Part shown: positions 23,454 through 32,141 of the stretch, in pieces
How the letters are laid out: each line of letters begins with the position of its first letter
Numbering within the stretch: position 1 is the stretch's first letter
Assembly: GCA_026712905.1 (NCBI GenBank)
Contig: JAPOPM010000174.1
Location: 1-35,330 of the forward strand
Direction: 5' to 3'
DNA from: Deltaproteobacteria bacterium
GTDB lineage: Bacteria > Desulfobacterota > Binatia > UBA9968 > JAJDTQ01
Length of the DNA stretch: 35,330 nt
Position numbers and translations under genes: made by a program
Notes under the pieces: model-generated
Told to the model about the DNA's origin: nothing
Database searches by the model: none
What the model saw: the letters and a program-made list of their open reading frames with translations, nothing else

Positions 23454-26400
23454 TCAGAAATGGATGCGCAGGCCCGCGCTGACGCCATGCTCGGGTTCAT
23501 CGTCCACGAGCATCCCCGCGTAGCCGACTCTGAGCTGCCACCGTTCGGAGATCATCGCATCCACGCTCATGCCGAGCGCCAACACGGTCCTTGGCATTGC
23601 ATCGTCGCGGACCAAGCTCGTGAAGCCCAACGCTCCCGTCCTCGCGGACTGTCGGAGAGCAAACGAGGCAGCAGCGCCATGGGTCCGGGTTGCCTTCAGT
23701 TCCACCTCCGGGCGCCACATAACCGTGCGGGTCGCATTCAGCCAATGGGAAGGAGACAGGCGCAGCGTCCCGCTCCACCCACGGTATCGGTGAGCGATTC
23801 CCGGCACGTTTGCGCGAAAAGTATCACCGCGGGCTGTGTAGGCGTCCCGCTCAAGCCGTCCGGAAAACAACGTTGCCGACGGCTGCATCCGCACCCAGCC
23901 GAGGTCGAAGCGGGCACCCACGCCCGCCTGCGCGTGCGTCTGGTTCATGTCGAACGCACCGGTGAGGCCGCCGCCGGTCACCGGATTCGCAAACGCCGTG
24001 TGGCCGCGCCACTGTCCCCGGCTAATACTGGCCCCGGCCAGCAACCCTTCTCCGAGCCAGCGGGCGCGCACGGCATATCGACCACCGTCGAGTTGGTTGG
24101 GCATGCCCTTGTGTCGGGACGACATCGACAGCTCCTGTGACGCGGATGCGTCGATGCTGAAGTTGCCCCCGAAACGAGCGTCGAAGCCCACCGTGGGAGT
24201 TCGAGCGGTCCACGTTGGCCCGTTTCCTCCCAGGTTGCGGGTCCATGGACCGTTGCCGCGGACCGATGTCCAATTCGTGAAGCTCCACCCTGCCGACGAT
24301 GGGGTGTTACCGCCGAAGGAGGCGCCTTTGTACGCGGCTGTCGTTTGGCCCTTGGTGTGCGGGTCGGCGCCGAGGTCGAAGAGGTCGATGCCGCCGTGTA
24401 GCAGGGCGCCCAAGAGCACACCGGGTCCGCCCGCGCCCCCGGCCGTTGGTGCGGCGCACGATGCCCCGGCGACTCCCTCCGATTCAGCCATTGCCAGGAC
24501 CGCGCCGGACTGGACCTCCGCGCTCCCTTGAGAACCGTCCGCCATGATGGTGATGGCTCCGATCGTCTCTGTCACCCCACCCTGCCCCTCGTTCTTCAGG
24601 GTGACTTGGTTGCCGGCGGCCGTGACCGGCGTGTCGGTGGAAATCACGCTCTCCGCGACTCGCTGGAGCGTCGCCTGATCGCCTCGCGTCGCTTCGTCAA
24701 GGCTCTGGTCGGGCTGAACGTAGATCTCAAAGTCCGCGGGATTCCCCGCCGCGTCCTGTACGACAATCCCGCCTCCGGCGGTGATTCGCGGCGGATCGTC
24801 GACGTTCCCCGCGTTGAGAAGGGCCGTGACGCGAGCGCCGTCGTACACGGTCATGGTACCGTCCATCCCCAGGTTGAAGTGCCCGGCAAACACCAGGGTG
24901 CCGTCCTCGATGGTGGCGCTGCTGCCGGAAAAGGTGACGTCGCTGTTGAACCGGGCGATGCCGCCGCCGCGGACGAACATGTCCGTCACGCCGATGACAC
25001 TGCCGTCGAAGACCGAGGATTGAACCACCATGGTGTTCAATCCACCACCGAAGTCGATGGCCCCGGAGAACGTGCTGTTGATGACCGACAGCGTATCGTT
25101 GAAACGATCGAAGTCGATGGCTCCCATGATCGTGCTGCCGTCCACGACCACGTCCGCCGGGCTGCCGACGAAACGCGCGGCAACCGGCGCCTCGACCGTG
25201 GCGTTGCGCTGGATCCGCGCCGTGATCATCCCCGACTCGCTCCACCCCAGGATGCCCACGCCGTCCTCGGCGTCGTCGGTGGCTGAGTCGTAGGAAGCCC
25301 TCACCGTTCCGCCGTCCAGGACGATCTGTGCCGTGCCCGCCGCTCTGGCGCGGGCAAACATCCCGACGGCATACGGCCCACCGACGAAGACGGTTCCCCG
25401 GTTGGTCACGAGTGCGGTAGCATCCGTGGTCCCGGCGAACATTCCATGAGATCCAAGACCCGAAACGAACGCCCCGCCTCGCGTGACTATCGTGCCCTCG
25501 TTGGTCGCCACGGCGGTTCCGGATCCCTGTATGCTTGCCCCCATCCCGATGCCTCTTGTGCCGCGAGTCTCGACCGTGCCGTGGTTGACGGCCCTCGCTT
25601 CAGTCCCGGCATGTGTCGACTCCGAGAAGGCCCAGACACCGAACGTCGTGCCGTTCTCCGTGGCGTCGCCCGTCACAAGGACGACACCGCGGTTGGCCGC
25701 CAACGCGTCCCCCCCGGTTGCCTGCAGGCCGCGGCCATTCACCCCTGTCGTGCTGATGGTAGCGCCATCATCGTTGATCGCTTGCGCTGAGCCTGAAACC
25801 AGGTCCGCGCTGGCATTGGCCCCGTAAGCCCCGGAGCCGCTCGTGGTAATGGTGCCTTTATTGGTTGCAACCGCGGTCGCCGCCCTTGCGACAAGGCCTC
25901 GGGCCTCTACGCCCGTCGTGGTGATGAATGCGCCGGTCTCGTTGTTCGCTTGCGCCGTGCCCGACTCCCCTTCCGCGTCCGCCTCGACCGCGCGCGCAAC
26001 AAAGCCGTTGTCGCTCGGCCCACCGCGAATGGTCACCGAGCCTTCGTTGACTGCCAAGGCAGTTCCTGGACCTAGGACGCTGGCCCTGACCCCTCGCGCC
26101 CCGGTCCCCCTGGTCTCGATGGTTCCGCTGTTCGCAGCCGTGGCTTCGGCAGCGGCATCCGCCGAATCCACCTGAGCGTACAACCCGTATGCCCGGTTGT
26201 TTCCGGTATCGTTTCCGGCGGTAAGAATAGAGCCGCGATTGGTCGCAACAGCGGTCCCTGCCCCGCTGTCGACACGAGCAAAAACACCGCGCCCCGCATC
26301 TCCCGCGGTGCTGACGGAAGCGCCGAGCTCGTTGGTCGCATGAGCGGTTCCAGAGTCTCCGGCCCGCGCACGCAAGGCCAGCGCTGCGTTCCCGTAAGTG

Positions 26401-27206
26401 CTGACGGTCGCACCGCTCGAGTTGATGACCGTGGCCGTGCCCCCGTCGCCGGCAACGGCCGTGATGGCGTGTGCAGGATAATCGCCGTCTCGTCCGCCCC
26501 TGGTGATCACGGAACCCTCGTTGATGACAATCGCCCTCCCGGGGCCGTCCGTCCGTGCCTGTATCCCGCGAAACCCCCGACCTCGGGTTTCCAGCGTTCC
26601 CTTGTTCAGCGCCCGGGCTTCGGCGTCTCCATGTTCCGACCGGTTCCTGACACTGAGGCCGTAGGCACTCGGGCCGTCACCGGTGGCGAGAATGGAACCT
26701 GAATTGGTTCCCTCCAGACGTCCTCTGTAGTCCGAGTCATTGTTGCTTGAGGAGATTACCGCACTGTGTCGTCTCGGCGTGGGGTCGTTGATGTCGCCGG
26801 CCAGGTCCACAAACACACCGGCACTCGGGAGGTTCTCTGTGCTGAGGTCGAAGTCGTCGAGGTCCCCTACCACTCTCCATTTCAACGGGACCAGGTGATC
26901 GTCGTCGAAATAGACGTGAACATCGAACTCATCCACCTCGTCGTCGTTCACGTCGATCACGACCCATGCGTCCCCGTCCGGTTCGGGGAACTCGTCGAAG
27001 GAATCCCTGGTTACGGTGTCTCCATCCGTCTCGCTCGTGCATACGGACCGCAGGTCCCGTTCGGAAAACGTACACACGACCGTGGCCATGGAGAGTGGTG
27101 GGATCAGTACCACAGTCGCAATCAGAAACGTTCCGGCTCGGAGGAAATACCCCAGTTTGGCGGCAAGCTCCTCACCTGTAATCGTGATGATTCTGGTTCC
27201 AATCAT
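23454..27206 (-). CDS. autotransporter with repeat-rich passenger and C-terminal beta-barrel
   Basis: A 1250-aa type V secretion protein. The N-terminus has an extended basic-polar lead and a hydrophobic segment (about residues 24-42, ending SMA) that suits a signal peptide. An acidic region follows (about 60-115). From about 150 to 640 the passenger is built of imperfect repeats of the kind G-T-A-x-A-T-N-x-G-x-I-x-T-x-G, a right-handed beta-helix pattern. A second passenger part (about 640-800) has hydrophobic strands such as VDGSTIMGAIDFDRFNDTLSVIN. The last 270 residues are the autotransporter barrel, finishing with alternating strands and a terminal RIHF, the Phe recognised by the BAM complex. 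AAGGGGGAA precedes the ATG. It lies 29 bases after an XRE regulator gene, so regulation by that protein is likely. Confidence 0.9.
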   Translation of the reverse strand: MIGTRIITITGEELAAKLGYFLRAGTFLIATVVLIPPLSMATVVCTFSERDLRSVCTSETDGDTVTRDSFDEFPEPDGDAWVVIDVNDDEVDEFDVHVYFDDDHLVPLKWRVVGDLDDFDLSTENLPSAGVFVDLAGDINDPTPRRHSAVISSSNNDSDYRGRLEGTNSGSILATGDGPSAYGLSVRNRSEHGDAEARALNKGTLETRGRGFRGIQARTDGPGRAIVINEGSVITRGGRDGDYPAHAITAVAGDGGTATVINSSGATVSTYGNAALALRARAGDSGTAHATNELGASVSTAGDAGRGVFARVDSGAGTAVATNRGSILTAGNDTGNNRAYGLYAQVDSADAAAEATAANSGTIETRGTGARGVRASVLGPGTALAVNEGSVTIRGGPSDNGFVARAVEADAEGESGTAQANNETGAFITTTGVEARGLVARAATAVATNKGTITTSGSGAYGANASADLVSGSAQAINDDGATISTTGVNGRGLQATGGDALAANRGVVLVTGDATENGTTFGVWAFSESTHAGTEARAVNHGTVETRGTRGIGMGASIQGSGTAVATNEGTIVTRGGAFVSGLGSHGMFAGTTDATALVTNRGTVFVGGPYAVGMFARARAAGTAQIVLDGGTVRASYDSATDDAEDGVGILGWSESGMITARIQRNATVEAPVAARFVGSPADVVVDGSTIMGAIDFDRFNDTLSVINSTFSGAIDFGGGLNTMVVQSSVFDGSVIGVTDMFVRGGGIARFNSDVTFSGSSATIEDGTLVFAGHFNLGMDGTMTVYDGARVTALLNAGNVDDPPRITAGGGIVVQDAAGNPADFEIYVQPDQSLDEATRGDQATLQRVAESVISTDTPVTAAGNQVTLKNEGQGGVTETIGAITIMADGSQGSAEVQSGAVLAMAESEGVAGASCAAPTAGGAGGPGVLLGALLHGGIDLFDLGADPHTKGQTTAAYKGASFGGNTPSSAGWSFTNWTSVRGNGPWTRNLGGNGPTWTARTPTVGFDARFGGNFSIDASASQELSMSSRHKGMPNQLDGGRYAVRARWLGEGLLAGASISRGQWRGHTAFANPVTGGGLTGAFDMNQTHAQAGVGARFDLGWVRMQPSATLFSGRLERDAYTARGDTFRANVPGIAHRYRGWSGTLRLSPSHWLNATRTVMWRPEVELKATRTHGAAASFALRQSARTGALGFTSLVRDDAMPRTVLALGMSVDAMISERWQLRVGYAGMLVDDEPEHGVSAGLRIHF

Positions 27207-27235
27207 TGAACTTCCCCCTTGCTGCGAACTGCCCG

Positions 27236-27868
27236 CTACTTCCGGCCCTCGTAGTGTGGTAGTGCCTGCTTGGCCTGCTCACAGGTGGCCTGTACGAACT
27301 TGATGCCTTTTTCCAGACCCTTTGGTGACGGGCCGCTGAAAGCCGTTCCATACCTCGCGAGGAGCCGCGAAAGGACCTGCATCACCTCCTCCGCACCCCA
27401 ATCACCGCCTCCGGACAAGGTCAAGACTATGGCACTGTCCGCTGCCTTGAAGGCAGTCACGACCCGGTCTACAACCTCGTCCTTGTCCGTCGGTTTGTGT
27501 GTTTCCTCTACGAGGCTTCTCGCGAAGAACATCGACAACACGTAGAGTGATTCCTTGACACTCCAATCATCCGGGATCACGACTTCTCGTTGTATCTCAT
27601 TCTCGCCCGCCGCCACGGCCTTCGCGCGGTTCGGGGCGTTGTCCCGAAGTCCGTTCTTGTCTGGGTGGTCATCGACTATGAGTGTCGTGAGCTTGATGTC
27701 CAGGGCGCGTGCAACGTCGATGGCGGATTGCAGTCGAGGTTCAGTCCCACCTCGCTCCATGCGCCGGACAGTGCGTCCATCCAAACCGGCTTCTTCCGCC
27801 AGTTTTTCCGGGGTCCATCCCAACTCCAATCGCTTTCTGCACACCAGATCACGATTGATCATGACCAT
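27236..27868 (-). CDS. XRE-family helix-turn-helix regulator, 210 aa
   Basis: Residues 5-65 form an XRE/Cro helix-turn-helix domain (RKRLELGWTPEKLAEEAGLD followed by RTVRRMERGGTEPRLQSAIDVARAL). Residues 95-210 form a helical domain I do not recognise, with SVKESLYVLSMFFARSLVEE and GAEEVMQVLSRLLARYG. The ATG has GAGG at seven bases. Stop and autotransporter start are 29 bases apart, so the regulator and surface protein are made from one message and the regulator probably controls itself and the autotransporter. Two GTGACT repeats 10 bp apart lie about 90 bases upstream. Confidence 0.85.
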   Translation of the reverse strand: MVMINRDLVCRKRLELGWTPEKLAEEAGLDGRTVRRMERGGTEPRLQSAIDVARALDIKLTTLIVDDHPDKNGLRDNAPNRAKAVAAGENEIQREVVIPDDWSVKESLYVLSMFFARSLVEETHKPTDKDEVVDRVVTAFKAADSAIVLTLSGGGDWGAEEVMQVLSRLLARYGTAFSGPSPKGLEKGIKFVQATCEQAKQALPHYEGRK

Positions 27869-28381
27869 CGCGCAACCTCGTCAACTCTGTTTTGAAAAGC
27901 CATCGCTGCACCAGAAACCCGTACCAAACGAAAGACAACCTTAGCTACACTAGAATGTGACTGTGAGTGACTCTTATTGTCAGTTTCGGACACTATGGGT
28001 CGAATAGAGACATTCGACGGTCGAACCTGCCTCAGAACAAGGTTGACCTGGCGTTTGTTACAAAACGGACGCGCGTCTGGTCTAAATGGTACACCCATTT
28101 TCGAATACACCAAGGAAACGTGGCGCTACGTGGCGCTACGCGGCCGTACGGCCGGTGCCCGGAGAGGTAATTCGAGACTGTATTACGAGGAACGCACAGA
28201 GGGGTCCAAGAAGCGCGTCGGCCGACGCGCCATGATGGCAATCATCCCGAATGTAAACTTCTGTCGGCTCGTTCTCCGTAGGATGCGGCGAGCCCACGAA
28301 GCGTAGTCACGCTCGGGGGAGTCGAACCGAGGGAAGCGTGGTGCCGCGCCGGCTGTGCCCAGGAAGGAACGTGGACGGCGC
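27869..28381. other. non-coding stretch between two XRE genes with repeats and palindromes
   Basis: 513 bases upstream of the 210-aa regulator. Contains the GTGACT direct repeat (27957-27972), a 10-base tandem duplication TGGCGCTACG (28121-28140), an immediately following perfect 14-base palindrome CGGCCGTACGGCCG (28141-28154) and a perfect 18-base palindrome (28213-28230). Open frames on both strands read through these and resemble no protein I know. Confidence 0.6.
27957..27972 (-). promoter_or_regulatory. GTGACT direct repeat, one helical turn apart
   Basis: GTGACT occurs at 27957-27962 and again at 27967-27972, a spacing of exactly 10 bp, about 90 bases upstream of the 210-aa XRE regulator. 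Half-sites on one face of the helix suit a dimeric XRE protein, so this is a candidate operator for autoregulation. No direct evidence. Confidence 0.35.
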
Positions 28382-29593
28382 TCAAGTGGAAGACACGGAG
28401 GGATTGCACAGGACCCAGGACAAGAGGTCCTGAGCCGACTCTTCAATCTCCACCGTGTCGAGGAAGGTCAGGCGCTTTCCGCCGTAGGCGGCCATTTGGC
28501 TCCCGACGACGAGCAACATCAGCAACCGTATAGACTCCGAATGTTCCAACCCGGACGGCTCCGAGAAGTTCCGATGATGGCGGGAGACGAAGGCGGTCAG
28601 GAAGTCAAGTCGAGCCCCCGCCTCTTCCGTCGATGCCTCAGCGTAATCCTCGGATGCATGGTACCTTGCAGCATTTATGGCCATTGCCAATCCAGCGTAC
28701 CCGGTTGAGCACAGGCTTCGCAAGTTGATATCCGGGGCCTTCCATTGGAAGTCGCGATCGTTGCGGTCCGTCCAGGAATTCAAATATTCGGCAGTCAAAT
28801 GGTCACAAGTGGAAAAAAACGATACCATGCCTTCTTCCTGACCCGCGACGATCATTCTTGCTTGAGCTACAACATCGGAGTCCAGGGGCACAACGTTGCG
28901 GTAGGCAAATTCGCTCCCGATGGCCGTTTCGATCGCTACCGCGTATGGCGCCGTTGTTCCGGGCGCGTAACCCTGGTTGGCCACGCCCCTGGTCATCTTC
29001 CACAGAGTGAAGTGGATTCTTCCCAGTGCTTCCTCGAGGATTTCCGATTCATCAGCCGTTCGCTCCAGCCGCACCGCACGTGTTCGACCGATCATGCAAA
29101 GGCCGACCATGGCCGCCTGCAAATATTTCGCGGACTCCTCGGTGTCGAGACTGGGCTGGTTCACGCGGGGTCTGAAGAAGAGTTCGAAGACGGGAACATC
29201 GAAGACCTCGGCGAGAGCACGCGCCTCGGAGCGGTGTACATACCCGCCGGATTCGGCCCTTGTGAGCACCTGAAGATCCACGTGAGCCATGTCGGCAAGC
29301 TGTTCGCTGTTCCAGTGGTGCCGTTCCATCAATTGTCTGAGGTTGTCGCCGTCCAACACGTCGACAATCAGCGTGTCCAGGTCCGCGTCGAGGGCCTTGG
29401 CCAAACCCGCCGCTGCGTGGACCGCACGACCGTTGGCGCTCCACTCCAACCTGACAGGGTTGCCGCCTTCGACCTTGCGGATCCAACCGATACCCACCGT
29501 GCCCATTGCTTGGGCAAGCGCGGCTTGCGTCCAACCCTTGATTTGCCTCAGTCGGCTCACCAGCCGCCCGTCGAATCTGGCTCGGTCGTCCAT
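28382..29593 (-). CDS. XRE-family regulator with two tandem helix-turn-helix domains, 403 aa
   Basis: Residues 10-70 carry a first XRE domain (LVSRLRQIKGWTQAALAQAMG, then IRKVEGG) and residues 84-140 a second, more diverged one (LRQLMERHHWNSEQLADMAH, then TRAESGG). A long helical C-terminal region (about 150-400) matches nothing I recognise and could sense a ligand. AAGGAG at six bases supports the ATG. It begins 66 bases after the 200-aa regulator and was probably transcribed with it. Tandem XRE domains in one chain are unusual; they could bind an asymmetric site without dimerising. Confidence 0.8.
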   Translation of the reverse strand: MDDRARFDGRLVSRLRQIKGWTQAALAQAMGTVGIGWIRKVEGGNPVRLEWSANGRAVHAAAGLAKALDADLDTLIVDVLDGDNLRQLMERHHWNSEQLADMAHVDLQVLTRAESGGYVHRSEARALAEVFDVPVFELFFRPRVNQPSLDTEESAKYLQAAMVGLCMIGRTRAVRLERTADESEILEEALGRIHFTLWKMTRGVANQGYAPGTTAPYAVAIETAIGSEFAYRNVVPLDSDVVAQARMIVAGQEEGMVSFFSTCDHLTAEYLNSWTDRNDRDFQWKAPDINLRSLCSTGYAGLAMAINAARYHASEDYAEASTEEAGARLDFLTAFVSRHHRNFSEPSGLEHSESIRLLMLLVVGSQMAAYGGKRLTFLDTVEIEESAQDLLSWVLCNPSVSST

Positions 29594-29659
29594 GGTGTGC
29601 TCCTTGCGATTGTGCGCTCCGACCGTCAGGAGATATTCAAGGGTTGCACCGAAGGCCGG

Positions 29660-30262
29660 TCATTGACCAGATTGACCAGGCCGCTCACCGTCTTCTGGCG
29701 GCGGTTCCTTCGACGGGTCCGCCTGGTCGGCGGCGACCGGCTCGGAGCAGAGTTCCAGTTCAGCCATGGACTCGACGATCTGGAAGGCGCTCTGTTCGAT
29801 AATGTCTCTGGACAGGTTTTCCTTCCACTGCGGGTGATCGGGTGGGAGGCGACGGAACTGGTTCCAACCCGTCCAATCACCACTGAGTCGATAGACGAAC
29901 TCCGGGTGAAGGGGCAGTTGCCCGTTCACGTCGTCGTATCCTTCATTCAGCCACGTCCGGATAATCTCCCTGACCGCGTCCAGGAATGCCTCCACGTCGG
30001 CCAGCATCGGTTGGATCTGCCTGCTCACTACGAGCTCTTCAAAAGGAAGGCCGAACACTTCGCTGATATTTCTGGCGTTGCCGATGAACAACGGCCGGCC
30101 ACGTATCGCGCGCCTGTAGGTGCTCTCGGTGATGCTGCGCTGTGGCCCCAGCTTCTGGGCAATGAAGTTCGGTATTTCACGGATCTTCAAACCGAGTTGT
30201 TTTCTAAGGACTTCGAGCCGACCCCCATCCAAGATGACGGTTCTGGGTGGATTGTCTGTCAT
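29660..30262 (-). CDS. XRE-like helix-turn-helix regulator, 200 aa
   Basis: Start placed at ATG 30262 because GAGAGG precedes it at five bases. An earlier in-frame ATG (30346) would put the promoter-like -10/-35 pair inside the gene. Residues 14-75 look like a helix-turn-helix (RLEVLRKQLGLKIREIPNFI, TESTYRRAIRGRPLFIGNARNISEVFGLPFEEL), a diverged XRE fold. The rest is helical and ends in an acidic Pro-rich tail (PSKEPPPEDGERPGQSG). It is the first of three same-strand regulators leading to the autotransporter. No specific subfamily recognised. Confidence 0.72.
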   Translation of the reverse strand: MTDNPPRTVILDGGRLEVLRKQLGLKIREIPNFIAQKLGPQRSITESTYRRAIRGRPLFIGNARNISEVFGLPFEELVVSRQIQPMLADVEAFLDAVREIIRTWLNEGYDDVNGQLPLHPEFVYRLSGDWTGWNQFRRLPPDHPQWKENLSRDIIEQSAFQIVESMAELELCSEPVAADQADPSKEPPPEDGERPGQSGQ

Positions 30263-30317
30263 AGGTACCTCTCTAGCTTCGGTAAACATGCGCAAGGGCG
30301 TGACCCGAGTCGATCCG

Positions 30318-30346
30318 AATATAGTTAGTCTGCCGAACACCTTCAA
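30318..30346 (-). promoter_or_regulatory. sigma70-like promoter of the 200-aa regulator
   Basis: Minus-strand TTGAAG (30346-30341) and TATATT (30323-30318) are separated by 17 bases. Expected start of transcription is near 30311, giving a leader of about 50 bases. Consensus match 4 of 6 and 5 of 6. Confidence 0.5.
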
Positions 30347-30892
30347 GGACGTACGGCAACCATCTGGCCTGTCATCTGCCGTAGCGAAATGACCACTCTT
30401 GTCATCTCGTACTTCTCGAGAGTTCTTCGACCAGATGCCTTTTCCGGAGCCGGTACCCTCGGACGTCCGATACCTTTCGTCGACGCCGTCCAGATTGAGC
30501 AGACGACTCAGAATACAATACCGGGCACATTATGGTTGTTTCGTTCAAACTTTCCCCGGCACGCTATCAGCCGCCCCGGGCGAAGGCTTCTCACGATTTG
30601 CCACCGAAATGATACGTGTCAACAAGAGCCCTATGACTTCGTCATGGAGTAAGTCCCTAAACGAAGGTGTATATCTGTCCAGGTAAATCCCGTACACTGT
30701 TTCATCCATTATTGGACAACATCAGGCCAATTCCGGGCATACTTCACCAAGAAATGACCGTTATCGTCGAACGATCAGGCCGGTTATATCGAGGCGGAAG
30801 AAGATCCAGGGAGGCTCGGCAGTGCCTGACGGTCTGATTCGAAGCAAGGGGGGAGGATTGCCAAAGACGGGATGCTGAAACAAGCCTCTAGA

Positions 30893-31059
30893 TCTAGTGT
30901 GGTGTCTCACAAATACGCTTATGAATCTGCGGGTCCTTTTGGCCGTCGGCTGCGTTGCTCTTCCTCACGTGGTATTGGCCACTGCTCGTCATCGCGCCTT
31001 GCCGACGACCAAAATGCCCTCGCAGATTCACAAGCGTATTTGTGAGACACCACACTAGA
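30893..31059. mobile_element. MITE-like 167-bp element with 58-59-bp terminal inverted repeats
   Basis: The left arm 30893-30950 and right arm 31001-31059 are inverted copies. The outer 28 bases are identical, and after one mismatch 10 more are identical. The inner 20 carry a few changes and one indel. The 50-base centre carries no gene. Both ends include CTAG. This is the form of a miniature inverted-repeat element or a very long hairpin; no transposase is encoded. It lies 20 bases from the stop codon of the next gene on the right and can fold as RNA in either direction. Confidence 0.75.
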
Positions 31060-31079
31060 ATCTGGACCGCGAACCGGGT

Positions 31080-32060
31080 TCAAGTATCCAGCACGCTCGG
31101 ATGAAAGAGCTCCTCCACCGGGTACGGCGCCTCGATCAGCGTCTGGTCGGTGAGGTACTTCATGAAGCGTTCGACGCTGGCGCGGTTGGCGGCGAGGCCC
31201 GACGGCCAGATGTCCGTGCCGAAGAGGGTCCGTTCCTCTTCGAATTCATTGCGCGCGAAGGCCAGCTCGGAATAGCCGGGGTCGTCGTAGAAGCCCGCGG
31301 CCTGGGTCTTGGAGTCTTCCCACATGTCCATGAGGGCGCGTGGCAGATCGGGATGACGGTCGGCTATTTCCTGCTTGTAGACCAGCACGTGCATGATCGG
31401 ATAATCGCCGTACTTCTTGAAGTAGCGGGCGCATTCCGCCTTGGTATCGGGGAACAGCCGGTGCACCGATCCTTCGCGCACGCCCTCGAGCAATCTCTCC
31501 GGCGGATGCGGGTGGATCATCATGGCCAGCTCGCCGGCGATAAGCGCGTCCGGGGCGCTGGGCTCGTCGATGGTGGTCAGATTGGCCGCGTCGCGGCCCG
31601 GCCAGTCCACGAGCTCGGTGCTCATGGTCTGCCAGTCGAGTTCCTGCCACGGCACGCCGTATTCGAACGCGAGGTCGCCCTTGGCCAACACCGACATGGT
31701 GGTCTGAAAGCTGCGGCAGCACACCTTCCGGCCGATCAGATCGCTGGGCTTGTCGATGCCTGCGGCGGTGCTGACGAACATGTGGTTCTGGCTGAACAGG
31801 CGGCGTGGGAATACCGGCGTCGCGGTGTAGTTCAGGCCGCGGCTCTTGGCCGTCAGATAGGACGAGACCGACATCTCGCAGATGTCGAATTCGTTGCCCA
31901 CCATGAAGCGCCGGTGGCGGTCGATGCCGTCCCGCCGCGGCGGCGCCATGCCGACCTCGAGTACCTTCAGGTCGATGCCCTCCGGGGGCGCGACCATTCC
32001 CATGAAAAACGGTACATGGCGGTCATATCGCTCAAGCGCCAGGGTCAATTCCGTCGCCAT
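31080..32060 (-). CDS. 4,5-dihydroxyphthalate decarboxylase-like / NMT1-fold protein
   Basis: A 326-aa protein with the periplasmic-binding-protein type II fold but no signal peptide: it begins MATELTLALERYDRHVPFF, so it is cytoplasmic. The start at 32060 has AGGAGA at seven bases; a longer frame to 32117 lacks a site. The opening ALERYDRHVPFFMGMVAPPEGIDLKVLEV and the FDICEMSVSSYLTAKSRG segment match proteins related to 4,5-dihydroxyphthalate decarboxylase. This cytoplasmic group is often mislabelled as a transporter component. IGRKVCCRSF and the acidic patch around DEPSAPDAL follow. Decarboxylase function is an inference from the fold group and lack of export signal. Confidence 0.75.
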   Translation of the reverse strand: MATELTLALERYDRHVPFFMGMVAPPEGIDLKVLEVGMAPPRRDGIDRHRRFMVGNEFDICEMSVSSYLTAKSRGLNYTATPVFPRRLFSQNHMFVSTAAGIDKPSDLIGRKVCCRSFQTTMSVLAKGDLAFEYGVPWQELDWQTMSTELVDWPGRDAANLTTIDEPSAPDALIAGELAMMIHPHPPERLLEGVREGSVHRLFPDTKAECARYFKKYGDYPIMHVLVYKQEIADRHPDLPRALMDMWEDSKTQAAGFYDDPGYSELAFARNEFEEERTLFGTDIWPSGLAANRASVERFMKYLTDQTLIEAPYPVEELFHPSVLDT

Positions 32061-32141
32061 ATCGAGTTCTCCTGCTCGTTGGGTCGCGATGCGTGACTTG
32101 GCATCGGACCGAGCCATGGGTCGAACCGGCCGTGCAAGGTC

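Larger units (their letters stand above)
30263..31079. other. gene-poor stretch with promoter, GTCAT motifs and a large inverted repeat
   Basis: 817 bases between the 200-aa regulator and the DHP-decarboxylase-like gene, less GC-rich than its surroundings. Contents: the promoter at 30318-30346; TGTCATCT twice, 30 bases apart (30370-30377 and 30400-30407), with an inverted ATGAC (30389-30393) between; and the MITE-like element at 30893-31059. Open frames of 87-95 codons around 30389-30686 match nothing and look accidental. Confidence 0.6.

Noticed and set aside
25000..26700. CRISPR-like or tandem DNA repeat suggested by recurring short segments
   Set aside because: The repetition follows the autotransporter passenger's protein repeat and is too diverged at the DNA level for an array.
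27977..28306. 109-codon plus-strand frame upstream of the 210-aa regulator
   Set aside because: Reads through palindromes and a tandem duplication, has no ribosome site and matches nothing.
28306..28360. tRNA-like GTCGAACC string
   Set aside because: Only a partial resemblance to a T-loop; no acceptor stem or other arms can be drawn.
28745..30328. 527-codon plus-strand frame across two XRE genes
   Set aside because: Covers the spacer and both regulators on the opposite strand; no recognisable motif and no ribosome site.
30399..30686. 95-codon frame in the gene-poor stretch
   Set aside because: No start signal, no motif, composition near random.
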